A stretch of DNA of 64,000 bases from Fen-1038 sp963783295 (GCA_963783295.1 CAWAMX010000017.1:62001-126000); one strand, 5' to 3'; shown: positions 8,779-18,473, counted from the first letter of the stretch. The notes: a model not told the origin generated them from the letters alone. A program made the numbers and translations.

Positions 8779-9433
8779 ATGAATGCATTAACACAATTTG
8801 AATCCCGTCTTCCAGCTACCAGCGCGGCGCGACATTGGGCAATTAAAATCGCCGTACGATGTGCAGGAGTTTCTGCAAAACATGACCTATAAAGCGGAAG
8901 TACGCAATCGCTCGCCGTTGAATGTGATCCTGGATAAGCAATGTCACTGTCTCGATGGTGGGTTTTTGGGCGTGCTCTTGTTGTGGAAATTGGGCTTCAA
9001 ACCCCTGGTGATTGATATCGTGCCTGATCCCGGCATGGATGACGATCATGTGCTGGCGCTTTATCGAATTGATGGACGCTGGGGTGCCGTGGCAAAAACC
9101 AATTACATCAATCTTGGATTCCGCGAAGCCGTTCACAAGACTCTTCGCGAATTGGTGATGACGTACTTCGAACATTACGTCAGCATCCACCAGAAAAAAG
9201 TCTTGCGCGGCTACACTCGCCCCTTGGACGCTTCGCGTTACAATTACCTGAATTGGGGCTGGGATGAAGACGGAGCCAATCAGTTATATGATAAACATTT
9301 CTATGGACGCAAATCCATCCCGTTGATCACTCCACAGATGGCAAAGCGCCTGCAATGCGTCACGAACCGCGCCTATGCCTCGGAGACGATGTTTACGGAT
9401 TTGAAAGAGTCGTTTGGAAATAGAAAAGAATGA
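8779..9433 (+). pseudogene. Transglutaminase-like hypothetical protein, frameshifted near its start as assembled
   Basis: The ATG at 8779 opens a frame reading MNALTQFESRLPATSA that ends soon after. The rest of the protein, from ARRDIGQLKSPYDVQEFL onward, continues in the +1 frame to 9433. Removing one base in the GCGCGG repeat at 8821-8832 joins them. A TTG at 8798 is the only upstream start in the long frame and has no ribosome site. The body carries QCHCLDGG, GMDDDHVLALY and RWGAVAK, which look like the Cys-His-Asp layout of transglutaminase-like folds. Exact activity unknown. Frameshift versus sequencing error is open. Confidence 0.55.
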
Positions 9434-9473
9434 AATAACCACCCCATCCAATTGATGGAGAGAACGAGGTGGT

Positions 9474-10283
9474 CTAATGAACATACATATCGCGCAAAAT
9501 CTTTCCCATTAGCCGCACGGCCGTTTTACGCGGCATCAAATACCGCATGATAAAACTTGAGAACCGATTCATACGACCCGGTATGATGTAAGGTCGTTTG
9601 CCCAAAGCCACCAATGCTTCGTGAACAACTTGTTCAGGCTGCATGGTTGAATCCGGAAAACGCCCAGTTTGCTTGGGTTGGCTTGCAATGTAATTCGGTG
9701 TTCTGATCGCACCCGCCACGCAGACCAAGACATCCACACCGCGGCTTTGCCATTCATCCCACAATCCTTCAGCCAGCACAATGTTGAAAGCCTTCGTCGC
9801 TGCATAAGTAGATATATAAGCCGAACCTTGAAATGCACTGAGCGAAGCCATCAAAATGATTCCGCCTCGCCCACGCCGCGCCATGCGTTCCCCAAAAAGA
9901 TAAACTAATTTCAATGGCGCGCGGACGTTTGTATCTATCTCTTTCAAATGATCGTCCAGCGATTTTTGGAGGAATGGACCAACAGCGGAAGACGCGGCAT
10001 TATAGACCAGCAAGCCAATCTCTAGACCATCCGCAATTTCAAGAATTTGACTTGCCGTATCCGGCAGCGATAAATCCAGTGCAACGGTTCTTATTTCTAC
10101 GTGATATTGATCGGATAATTTCGTGGTGAGAGATTGAAGCAATTCAGCGCGCCGCGCGATCAGGATCAGGTTCAAGCCGCACGAAGCCAGTTGTTTGGCA
10201 TACTCTGCTCCAAGCCCCTCGGACGCGCCGGCGACGATTGCCCACTCGCCATAATCGGTGCGAAAGGCAGATTTGTTTTTCAT
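9474..10283 (-). CDS. Short-chain dehydrogenase/reductase
   Basis: 269 residues of a classical SDR. It shows the cofactor motif VAGASEGLG, the structural NAA segment (YNAASSA), the catalytic Ser in MASLSAF and YxxxK in YAATKAF. A longer C-terminal tail (residues 225-269) is basic and amphipathic, as in SDRs acting on lipids or at membranes. It lies 10 bp downstream of the emopamil-binding-like gene, so the two may act together on a sterol- or terpenoid-like substrate; that is inference only. Confidence 0.85.
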   Translation of the reverse strand: MKNKSAFRTDYGEWAIVAGASEGLGAEYAKQLASCGLNLILIARRAELLQSLTTKLSDQYHVEIRTVALDLSLPDTASQILEIADGLEIGLLVYNAASSAVGPFLQKSLDDHLKEIDTNVRAPLKLVYLFGERMARRGRGGIILMASLSAFQGSAYISTYAATKAFNIVLAEGLWDEWQSRGVDVLVCVAGAIRTPNYIASQPKQTGRFPDSTMQPEQVVHEALVALGKRPYIIPGRMNRFSSFIMRYLMPRKTAVRLMGKILRDMYVH

Positions 10284-10293
10284 GTCCTTACCA

Positions 10294-10803
10294 TTAAACT
10301 GAAGATTCGAATGGATGCTGTTTCTGCAATCGTATGGTCAGGAAGATCGGCAAAAGCAACCAGGGAAGATTCAATAGAAAAACCAAAGGCAAATTCGGCG
10401 CAGCGTGCGAACCTGCGGCTTCTTCGCCGAGGATAATGAATACGTCCGCAAACATCATGCCGCTGTAAAAAATAGCAGGAACGCGAATCCAATCCCGGCC
10501 CTTGATGAATGCATAGATCGCGAAAATGTAAAATGGCCCGTAGAACAAAACATCGAGCCAGATGGTCATCTTCCACCACTGCGGGCGCGCCATCACCAGC
10601 GGATCAAACGTCTGCCCATAGCCGTGAATCAGTTTGACCATTGCAGCGGGCGGCCAAGGTGGTGGTTGATAATGATACGGATCAGGGATGATAAGTTGTT
10701 CGATATCAACAATGTAAGTGACGAAATACAAATTGATCAGAAAGAATGCAACAAACGCCCAGTCCAATTTGCGTCGCGAAAACGGAAGAACATTCAATTC
10801 CAT
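10294..10803 (-). CDS. Emopamil-binding/EXPERA family membrane protein
   Basis: 169 residues from the ATG at 10803, which has GTGGAG at suitable spacing; the upstream ATG at 10818 does not. About four membrane segments are present, with conserved-looking polar residues inside them: FVTYIVDIEQL, WWKMTIWLDVLFYGPF and IILGEEAAG. These resemble bacterial members of the emopamil-binding-protein family, whose eukaryotic relatives include sterol isomerases. Bacterial function is not established. Probably co-transcribed with the SDR downstream. Confidence 0.6.
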   Translation of the reverse strand: MELNVLPFSRRKLDWAFVAFFLINLYFVTYIVDIEQLIIPDPYHYQPPPWPPAAMVKLIHGYGQTFDPLVMARPQWWKMTIWLDVLFYGPFYIFAIYAFIKGRDWIRVPAIFYSGMMFADVFIILGEEAAGSHAAPNLPLVFLLNLPWLLLPIFLTIRLQKQHPFESSV

Positions 10804-10907
10804 ATTTACACTCCACAATAAAACTTGTACTCACATTGCTATAGAATAGGTGTCACACACGAAGGATGCACCTACATTGCGCCGCATCCAACATTTTGAA
10901 AAAAGTC

Positions 10908-13900
10908 TTATCCTCTGCCAGTGCCCAGCATCTCTTCGCTGACTTCATCCAATTTCAAACTGATAATCTGACTCGCCGAGTCGCGTCCCATCGTCACGCC
11001 ATAGATCACATCCGCGGCTTGGACGGTGTTGCGGTTATGCGTGATGACAATGAACTGCGTATCCTTGCTTAAGTCCCTCAGCAGGTCGCGGAAGCGACCT
11101 ACATTGGCTTCATCGAGCATTGCGTCCACTTCGTCCATCACACAGACCGGCGTCGGCGAAACTTTGAGCAACGCAAAGACCAGCGCAATCGCAGTCAAAC
11201 TGCGCTCGCCGCCAGAGAGCAATGACAAACCTTGTTCGCGTCGTCCCGGTAAGCGCGCTTCGATTTCGATTCCGGTCTCGACCAAGTTATCGGGATCGGT
11301 CAATGAAAGATGTGCCGATCCGCCGCCGAATAAGCGTGTGAAGATAGCTCGGAATTGTTTATCCACGGCTTCATACGTGCGCGCGAATTCCTGGCGAGTC
11401 AATTCATCCAACTCACTGATCACTTGACGCAAATCGGCTTCGGCATGATTCAAATCTTGAACTTGCGTTGACATAAATGAATAACGCTCTGATTCCGAAA
11501 TCATATTCTTTCTTGGCGTCCGGATTGATAGCGCCCATTCGACGTAATTGTGCGCGCTGTTGCGTCATATGCTCTTCAAGGTCAGGCGGTAGCTGCATCA
11601 CGACCGGCAGTTGTTCCACCAATCCTTCAAATGGCAATGGCACAGGTCCCTCGATGTTTGCGGCATATTCAAATGAGACGAGTCCAAAATCATCCACAAT
11701 TTTTTGGCGCAAATTATCCAAGCCTTCTTCGCGTCTCACCAAATCCAATTGGATCTGTCCCACCATGCGTTCGGTCGAGGCAAGATTTCTTTGCGCGTTC
11801 GCTTCCACTTCCTGCAAGCGCGTCTCTGCCTGTTCGGCAGTTTCCAGATCTTTTTCGGCGGGTTCGATTTGAACTCGCAGTTCTTCGATTTGATGATGCA
11901 TCACGCTTTCACGTTCGCGCAAAATGGATTTCTCTTCATCCAATTCTTTCAACAAATTCTCGGTCTCGCCCAACTTCGCTTGCACATCCTGTTGCTGAGA
12001 AACAAAACGATCCACCGATTGTTGTCTTTCCGATTTTCTCGATTGAAGGCCAGTGACCGATTGCTCGAATCACTGCAAGACGCGTATTCCAATATGCGAC
12101 TTGTTGTTGCGCTTCATCGAGATTCAATTCATTCAATTGATTCGCTAAGATTCGAATCAACTCTTGTGCTTCGATTGCCTTCGCTTCATTCTCAGATGCC
12201 AAAGCGGCGAGCCGTTCCCGATCCGCTTCTGCGGCTAAAACATCTTGCTGCAATTCATCGTGCTGAGATTGTTGCCAATCCCATTGACGACGCGCGGTCT
12301 CAAGGTCAATCGCGGCTTTCTGTTCTGTGGATTGAGCTGCATCGAATTCGTGCGCGTGCTTTTCGCAATTCTTCTTCACTTGCAGCCTGCTGGCGTTGAG
12401 CCGATGTCAACTCGTCGGAAAGTTTTGTAATCTCATTGTTCAAGGTATCGAGGCGGCCCGTTAGATCAGCCAGGGATTCGGTCAACTCGCGTTTTTGACG
12501 TGGGCGACTCAAGGTCGAGGCGGTTGCGGATTTACCCGCGACGATAAGTCCATCGCCGCGAAAAACTTCACCGCGCAGCGTCACGATCCGTGCGTGAGTC
12601 GGAATCTCGCCAATCAATCGCCGCGCCGCGTTTCGGTCGCGGACGATGAGCGTGTTTCCAAGCAAGAGATGAACCGCCGGTCGAAAATCATCCGGTGCAT
12701 TGATCAGCGCTGAAGCAACACCGAGACAATCCGCATCGTTCGGTTGATTGAGAGAATGATTTACATTTCCATCCAATGGCAATAAAGCCGCGCGCCCGGC
12801 ATCATCCGATTCAAGCAAGCGAAGTGCTTCTTCAATTTGATCGGCCTTAAGCAAAACAGCATCGAGCGTATCACCCAGCGCCGCGGCAATGGCGATTTCT
12901 AATTCAGCAGGGACATCGAGTGCCGCACTGAGCGCGCCGCGCGCATTGATGCGTGATTGCCGCGCGGCATCTAGTAAAAAGCGCGCACCTTCCGCATAAC
13001 CCGCCAAGGACTGTTCGGCTTGATTCAGAATGTCGAGTTGAGCCTGCGCACGAGAATATCCGGCTTGCCGCGTCAACACGTTCTTCCAATTTTGCGCGGC
13101 GTTCATTCTCCAATTTCTCAACTTCGTTTCTTTTACTTTCTGCATCAACAATAGCTCGTTGAACCACTTCACCGGCCTGGACGCGTCGCGCTCTTAAAGT
13201 TTCATGAATTTGTTCGGCTTTTCTTACATCCGCTTCCGCAGATCGAATGGTCTGTTGAATAGCATCCAGTTTTTGCTTTTGCGATTCAGCGCGCACCGCA
13301 AGTTCATCAAGGCGGGCTTGAGTTTCAGCATGTTGAGTGTGTATGGAAGCAATCGTCTCCGCGCGCGGCCTGCAGTTTTTCATCCGCTGAAATTCTTTCC
13401 GTTTGACGCGCTTGCAAAGCTTCCTGTGCGTGCCCCAGTTGATTCTTGGCTTCATCGAATTCAGTTTGCAGGCTTGCGGCTTCCTGATCTATTTCAGAAA
13501 AACGTTCATGCGCCAAGTTTCTCTTCATTGATCGAGCGTTCAAGCTCCGATTGAAGCGAAGACTGGGAAGCGACCAACGCGCGGCGGCGTTCATCGAGAA
13601 CCGCCAAGTCGCGGCTGACCGATTCGCGCTGGCTGTGCAATTCCGATGATTCACGATGCCAGATATTCAATTGAGCGCGCAATCCGCTCAGCCGTTCACG
13701 GAAAGTTACATACTCAGCTTGAACTTTAGCATAAACTTCACGCGCTTCATTCACATGGATTTCCTGCTCACGCACGCGATCACGGGTCTCGTTCAATTCA
13801 ATTTGAGCGCGATGCCAATGATACCCATACCAATCCAAAAGCAGGACGCGCAAATCATTCTGCACACGCGCATATTCAATGGCGCGCTTCGCTTGTCGTT

Positions 13901-14522
13901 CCAGACTCTTGAGACGCGGTTCCAACTCCGCCATGATATCTTGGACACGTTCAAGATTGCGCTGCGTGTTTTCCAGACGCTTGAGCGCGTCTTCGCGCCG
14001 GACGCGATAGAGTCCAACACCCGCGGCTTCTTCAAATAGACGGCGGCGCTCATCCGCTTTCAATGCCAGTGAGGCGTCCACTAGCCCTTGACCCAGAATT
14101 GTATATGTTCGTTCGGATAACCCCGATGCGGCCAGCAATTCATTCATGTCGCGCAAACGCACTTGCTGACCATTCAACAAATAATCGTTATGACCATCGC
14201 GATAGGCGCGGCGCGCCATGCTAACTTCGGCAAAATCCACCGGCAACCAGTTGGCGCTGTTATCAAAGATGATTTCTGCGGAAGCCATCCCCGCGCGCGG
14301 ACGATGTTCCGAACCGGAAAAGATCATGTCTTCAGTCTTCTTGCCGCGCAACAATAAATACGATTGCTCGCCCAGTACCCAGCGTAGTGAATCAGCGATG
14401 TTCGATTTGCCAGAGCCGTTCGGCCCGACAATTGCGGTGATGCCACCCGCAAACTCAAAGACTGTGCGAGAGGCAAAAGTTTTATATCCGTGCAATTCGA
14501 GGGACTTGAGACGTAATGGCAT
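10908..14522 (-). pseudogene. smc: Chromosome segregation SMC ATPase, six frameshifts as assembled
   Basis: The 3,615-bp span equals 1,205 codons including the stop, the usual SMC length. All domains are recognisable in order: Walker A (VGPNGSGKSNIADSLRW), coiled coil, hinge (AALGDTLDAVLL region), coiled coil, signature LLSGGERSLTAIAL and Walker B (VCVMDEVDAMLDEANV). The protein is spread over three frames with six junctions near 13510-13521, 13358-13370, 13069-13082, 12354-12366, 12063-12073 and 11495-11502. Each needs removal of one base, so all six are +1 and the net shift is zero. SMC with ScpAB organises chromosomes and is rarely lost. It follows rnc, a frequent gene order. Confidence 0.85.
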
Positions 14523-14574
14523 CTGTTATTGGATTCTTGTATTTATTATTGAAACATCAAAATGTAAATTGTTG

Positions 14575-15294
14575 CTACTTATCCGAAAGTCCTAGGGATT
14601 CAAGTGCGGTCTGCGCCGCAATTTGTTCGGCGACTTGTTTGCTCGGTCCCTTGCCCCGCCCATACGCCGCGCCCTTGATGCGGACTTCAATTTCAAAGAC
14701 CTTGGCGTGGTCGGGTCCGGTTGAAGAAACGGTGATGTACTGCGGCGTTCCCAGTTTTTCAGCCTGTGCCCATTCCTGCAAGCGGCTTTTCGGATCATAA
14801 ATTTCCGACCGTTGAATGACGCGTTCTTTAACGATATCCAGCAACGGTTCTATGAACTTCTCAACGGCAAGCACGCCTTGATCGAGATACAACGCACCGA
14901 CCACTGCTTCAAAGGTCGAGCCCAGCAAGTTATCGCGATTGCGGCCACCCGAGGCTGCCTCGCCGCGCCCCATTCGCATGGCCCGCCCCAAGTCAAGGTG
15001 ACGAGCGAATTCGGCAAGCTGTTCATTGCGAACTAACGCAGAACGCACTTTGGTTAAATCACCTTCGTGCATTTCCGGGCAATGGTGATAGACCCACGCA
15101 CCCACCAAAAATCCCAACACCGCATCGCCGAGAAATTCCAGCCTTTCATTATCTTCCAGCGCATCCGAATTCTCGTTGAGGTAAGATCGATGCGTTAATG
15201 CCCGAGTCAACAAAGACATGTTTGTAAAGGTCAATCCTAATCGCACGGCAAGTTCCACCGACGACTCGGATAATCCATCCGAATTCGGGGTCAC
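14575..15294 (-). CDS. rnc: Ribonuclease III
   Basis: 239 residues from the GTG at 15294, preceded by AGAGAGGA. A TTG at 15324 would add ten residues but has a poor site. The catalytic signature NERLEFLGDAVLGFLV and the second acidic cluster GSTFEAVVGALYLD define the nuclease domain. A dsRNA-binding domain follows (SRLQEWAQAEKLGTPQY, about residue 160 on). It processes rRNA and structured mRNAs. Upstream of smc, 52 bp apart. Its 5' leader holds two hairpins, one overlapping the ribosome site. Confidence 0.93.
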   Translation of the reverse strand: MTPNSDGLSESSVELAVRLGLTFTNMSLLTRALTHRSYLNENSDALEDNERLEFLGDAVLGFLVGAWVYHHCPEMHEGDLTKVRSALVRNEQLAEFARHLDLGRAMRMGRGEAASGGRNRDNLLGSTFEAVVGALYLDQGVLAVEKFIEPLLDIVKERVIQRSEIYDPKSRLQEWAQAEKLGTPQYITVSSTGPDHAKVFEIEVRIKGAAYGRGKGPSKQVAEQIAAQTALESLGLSDK

Positions 15295-15300
15295 AGTTTC

Positions 15301-15358
15301 CTCTCTGAACTCAGGGAGCGCCAAGCCCTACCCACTCACGGGAAGGGCCTCGCGGCCC
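15301..15358 (-). promoter_or_regulatory. Two hairpins in the rnc 5' leader
   Basis: In the mRNA sense, GGGCC-GCGA-GGCCC forms the first hairpin (15345-15358). CTCCCTG-AGTT-CAGAGAG forms the second (15301-15318, one G-U pair), and its 3' strand is part of the ribosome-binding AGAGAGGA. A leader like this could be cut by RNase III itself, as known for the E. coli rnc operon; here that is inference. Confidence 0.35.
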
Positions 15359-15465
15359 ATCAGTTCGCTACAGTTTGCGCCTTGGATTGTAACCTGATTC
15401 ATAAAGACTGACCACAATAGAGAAATATTTTAAGATACAATAATGGGCATATTTCGGAGGGCACA

Positions 15466-16401
15466 TTGGAAAACATGGTCAGCAGCGAAACTCGGTTTTT
15501 ACACGCCATCGAAATGGGACTGGGAGCGTGGCAATGGGGAGACCGCTTTGTCTGGCAGTACGGACAAGGCTATAACGATGATGATATTCATCAAGCGTTT
15601 TTAACTTCGATTGCTGAGGGCATCCGCTTCATTGATACCGCCGAAGTGTACGGTTCAGGACGCTCAGAACGAATGACTGGAAAATTTCTCAAGGAAACAG
15701 AACAGCCTATCTTGGTCGCAACCAAGTTTTTCCCTTTGCCGTGGCGGTTGACCAGAAATTCTATCCGTGCCGCGCTAAAAGCAAGTCTGGGCCGCCTCCA
15801 ACTCGAGACCGTGGACCTTTACCAAATCCACTTTCCAACTCCGCTCCTGAGCGTTGAAACCATGATGGAGGGTATGATTGAATGTGTTAATCAGGGTTGG
15901 ACGCGAACAGTTGGCGTGTCCAATTTTAACCAATCACAGATGATCCGCGCATATTCAACTCTTGAGCGGAACAGCGTTTCCCTTGCGTCAAATCAGGTTC
16001 ACTATAGTTTGCTTCACCGCGATGTGGAGAAGAACGGACTACTGGCGCGTTGCAAAGAGCTCGGCGTGCGTCTAATCGCTTATAGTCCGCTTGAAATGGG
16101 TTTGCTGACCGGCAAATACACCGCCAAAAATCCTCCACCCGGCAACCGTGGCGCACGCTATGCAAATCTATTGAACAAAATCGAAACACTGCTCAAGCTG
16201 ATGAACGAGATCGGCCAGGAACATGGCGGGAAATCCAATTCACAAGTGGCATTGAATTGGGTCATATGCAAGGGCGCGTTGCCCATCCCTGGTGCGAAGA
16301 ACGCATCGCAAGCATTACAAAATGCCGGAGCGCTCGGATGGAAATTGACAGAGGAAGAAGTTGCCAAACTGGACGAAGCGAGCAATAAAATCCTCCCATG
16401 A
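15466..16401 (+). CDS. Aldo/keto reductase
   Basis: 311 residues starting at TTG 15466, chosen because GGAGG lies exactly 5 bp upstream; the next ATG (15475) would be too far. The AKR tetrad is visible: Asp and Tyr in DTAEVYGSGRSE, Lys in ATKFFPLP and His in YQIHFP. C-terminal NADPH-binding segments (LPIPGAKNASQ) are intact. An NADPH-dependent carbonyl reductase of the YajO/AKR type; the substrate cannot be predicted. Candidate -10 TACAAT at 15436-15441. Confidence 0.9.
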   Translation: MENMVSSETRFLHAIEMGLGAWQWGDRFVWQYGQGYNDDDIHQAFLTSIAEGIRFIDTAEVYGSGRSERMTGKFLKETEQPILVATKFFPLPWRLTRNSIRAALKASLGRLQLETVDLYQIHFPTPLLSVETMMEGMIECVNQGWTRTVGVSNFNQSQMIRAYSTLERNSVSLASNQVHYSLLHRDVEKNGLLARCKELGVRLIAYSPLEMGLLTGKYTAKNPPPGNRGARYANLLNKIETLLKLMNEIGQEHGGKSNSQVALNWVICKGALPIPGAKNASQALQNAGALGWKLTEEEVAKLDEASNKILP

Positions 16402-16435
16402 AACCAAGCAAATTTTCTCCATTTCAGATTCTTTA

Positions 16436-16444
16436 TGCTATAAT
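16436..16444 (+). promoter_or_regulatory. Extended -10 promoter for the aspS-asnS leader
   Basis: TGCTATAAT is an extended -10 element (TGn plus a perfect TATAAT). No convincing -35 is present, which the extended -10 would excuse. Transcription should start about 16451, 2-3 bases before the leader-peptide ATG at 16454. Confidence 0.6.
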
Positions 16445-16453
16445 ACTGCCAGC

Positions 16454-16537
16454 ATGAACAGCAATCTCAACTTCGCTGAGAACAATAATAACAACGATGA
16501 CAATTCTTGTATCGTTGGGCGAAGCTCTGCAGGTTGA
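16454..16537 (+). CDS. Asn-rich leader peptide of the aspS-asnS attenuator
   Basis: A 27-codon frame from ATG 16454 to TGA 16535-16537. Nine codons are Asn, five of them consecutive (codons 10-14), followed by Asp-Asp-Asn; no other residue is enriched. It begins almost at the predicted transcription start and has no Shine-Dalgarno, so leaderless initiation is likely. Its 3' half encodes the RNA strand that must be free to form the antiterminator. This is the layout of amino-acid-operon leader peptides, where ribosome stalling at scarce charged tRNA controls a terminator. Asn (and Asp) would be the sensed residues, fitting the downstream AspRS and AsnRS genes. Confidence 0.75.
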   Translation: MNSNLNFAENNNNNDDNSCIVGRSSAG

Positions 16538-16593
16538 ACCACCACTCAAGTCAAACCAATCGCCCGACGCAAATGCGAAGGGCGATTTATTTT
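16471..16593 (+). promoter_or_regulatory. Transcription attenuator (trp type) for aspS-asnS
   Basis: Three mutually exclusive pairings are visible. Strand 1-2: CTTCGC (16471-16476) with GCGAAG (16519-16524), looping out the Asn codons. Strand 2-3 antiterminator: CGTTGGGCGA (16513-16522) with TCGCCCGACG (16560-16569), ten pairs with one G-U. Strand 3-4 terminator: AATCGCCC (16558-16565) with GGGCGATT (16580-16587) followed by TATTTT. A ribosome stalled at the Asn codons would cover strand 1 and free strand 2, so the antiterminator forms. A ribosome reaching the stop covers strand 2, and the terminator forms. Not a T-box: no T-box consensus sequence is present. Confidence 0.75.
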
Positions 16594-16600
16594 GTGTGAA

Positions 16601-16690
16601 GCAATGTCGTTGCGAGCAGTGACCGGAGCAAACGGCGTGGCAATCTCAAGCAATCCATATCGGTTTGTTCGGTGAAGCAACGACACTAAT
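16601..16690. repeat. REP-like palindromic element between attenuator and aspS
   Basis: Outer arms TGTCGTTGC (16605-16613) and GCAACGACA (16677-16685) are perfect 9-bp inverted repeats. The interior resembles the GTCGTTGCGAGC...GGCGTGGCAATCTC family of dispersed intergenic repeats that I know from many environmental bacterial genomes. No second copy is seen in this window. Confidence 0.4.
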
Positions 16691-16703
16691 ACGGAGGAGC
16701 ATT

Positions 16704-18473
16704 ATGTACAAAACTCATTCTTGCGGGGAACTGCGAACATCTCAGATCGGTCAGAAAGTGACTCTGGCTGGCTGGGTGCATCGTCGCCGCGATCACGGTG
16801 GCGTGGTCTTTCTGGATTTACGCGACCGCTATGGACTTATCCAAATTACCATCAATCCCATTTTATCGAAAGAAACGCTGAACGTCGTAGCCGACATTCG
16901 TTTCGAGTGGGTATTGCAAATCACAGGCATGGTTCAAAAGCGTCCACACGGCATGGAAAATCCAAACATGGCAACGGGCGAAATCGAAGTGATTGCTAGC
17001 GAGATCACTGTGCTCAACCCTGCGAAGACTTTGCCGTTCATGGTCAACAATGGCGACACCAACGAAGCTGATGAAGCCACGCGCCTCAAATATCGCTATC
17101 TCGATCTGCGCCGCGAACGGATGCAAAATAATATTATCCTTCGTCATCGCGTCGTCAAGTTCATGCGCGACTATCTCGACAAGCAAGGCTTCATCGAGAT
17201 TGAAACTCCGATTCTCTTCAAGGCCACACCCGAAGGCGCACGCGATTATCTTGTCCCGTCGCGCGTTTATCCCGGTCAATTCTATGCCCTACCCCAATCG
17301 CCCCAACAATTGAAACAATTATTGATGGTTGCCGGAATGGACCGCTATTTTCAGATTGCGCGTTGCTTCCGAGACGAAGATCAACGCGGCGATCGTCAGC
17401 CCGAGTTCACGCAACTAGATCTCGAAATGTCGTTTGTCCAACGCGAAGATGTATTAGCAATGGTCGAAGGACTTTTCACAGAGATGATTCCCGCAGTCAC
17501 GCCACACAAGCGAATTCTTTCGTCGCCGTGGCCGATGCTTTCTTATACTGAAGCTGTTGAGAAATATGGATCAGACAAACCTGACTTGCGCTTTGGAATG
17601 CAATTAAGGGATGTAAGCGACATCTTTGCGAAGAGCGACTTCCGCGTCTTTCAATCCGCCCTCGAAGCAGGTGGTGTGATCAAGTGTATCGTCGCACCTG
17701 ATAGCGCGAATATGTCCCGCAAAGAAGTGGACGAGTTGACCGAGGCCGCGAAATCATTCGGAGCGAAAGGCTTGGTCACTTTAGCGGTGACCGCTGAAGG
17801 TTCGAAAGGAACCGCTGCGAAATTCGTTAAGGCTGAAGAAATCGAAGCGGTCAAATCCAAAGTCGGTGCGAAGCTTGGCGACTTGATTCTATTTGCCGCA
17901 GATCAACGCGCGCTAGTCAATAAAGTCCTGGGCGGTTTGCGATTGGTATTTCGCGATAAACTTAAACTGGCCGATAAAGATTTGATGGCGTTCGGGTGGG
18001 TCGTTGATTTCCCGATGTTCGAATGGAACGAGGAAGAAAAGAAATGGGACGCTGCACATCATCCATTCACGATGCCGAAGCTGGAAGATCTGCCAAAGTT
18101 CGAGACGAACCCTGCCGAAATTTTTTCGGACGCATATGATATGGTATGCAATGGTTACGAAATGGCGTCTGGATCGATCCGTATCCATCGCCGCGATATT
18201 CAAACGAAAATTTTCCAATTGCTTGGCTTGAAAGATGAAGAAATTCAATTGAAATTTGGTCATATGCTCGAAGCGTTTGAATACGGCGCGCCGCCGCATG
18301 GCGGCGTGGCTCCGGGCATCGACCAACTCGTGATGCTGTTGGCGGACGAACAAAATATTCGCGAGGTCATTGCATTCCCGAAGAACTCCAGCGCGCGCGA
18401 TGTGATGGCGGATGCCCCATCAGCAGTTGAGCCCAAGCAGCTCAAAGAGCTGCATATTAAAATTGTGGAGTAA
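16704..18473 (+). CDS. aspS: Aspartate--tRNA ligase
   Basis: 589 residues from ATG 16704 with GGAGGAG upstream. A bacterial-type AspRS: N-terminal OB-fold anticodon domain (VTLAGWVHRRRDHGG), class II motif 2 (CFRDEDQRGDRQPEFTQLD), an inserted GAD domain (about residues 280-420) and motif 3 near GIDQLVMLL. It charges tRNA(Asp). Gln541 replaces the Arg expected in motif 3 (family consensus G-[LI]-D-R-L); the codon CAA (18324-18326) is one transition from CGA, so check for error. Because asnS follows, this AspRS need not make Asp-tRNA(Asn). Controlled by the upstream attenuator. Confidence 0.95.
   Translation: MYKTHSCGELRTSQIGQKVTLAGWVHRRRDHGGVVFLDLRDRYGLIQITINPILSKETLNVVADIRFEWVLQITGMVQKRPHGMENPNMATGEIEVIASEITVLNPAKTLPFMVNNGDTNEADEATRLKYRYLDLRRERMQNNIILRHRVVKFMRDYLDKQGFIEIETPILFKATPEGARDYLVPSRVYPGQFYALPQSPQQLKQLLMVAGMDRYFQIARCFRDEDQRGDRQPEFTQLDLEMSFVQREDVLAMVEGLFTEMIPAVTPHKRILSSPWPMLSYTEAVEKYGSDKPDLRFGMQLRDVSDIFAKSDFRVFQSALEAGGVIKCIVAPDSANMSRKEVDELTEAAKSFGAKGLVTLAVTAEGSKGTAAKFVKAEEIEAVKSKVGAKLGDLILFAADQRALVNKVLGGLRLVFRDKLKLADKDLMAFGWVVDFPMFEWNEEEKKWDAAHHPFTMPKLEDLPKFETNPAEIFSDAYDMVCNGYEMASGSIRIHRRDIQTKIFQLLGLKDEEIQLKFGHMLEAFEYGAPPHGGVAPGIDQLVMLLADEQNIREVIAFPKNSSARDVMADAPSAVEPKQLKELHIKIVE

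Noticed and set aside
10908..14522. Programmed +1 frameshifting in smc
   Set aside because: The six sites share no slippery sequence or stop-codon context, and six shifts in one gene would give almost no full-length product.
16454..16690. T-box riboswitch upstream of aspS
   Set aside because: No T-box bulge sequence or specifier stem; the Asn-rich frame and alternative stems explain the region.
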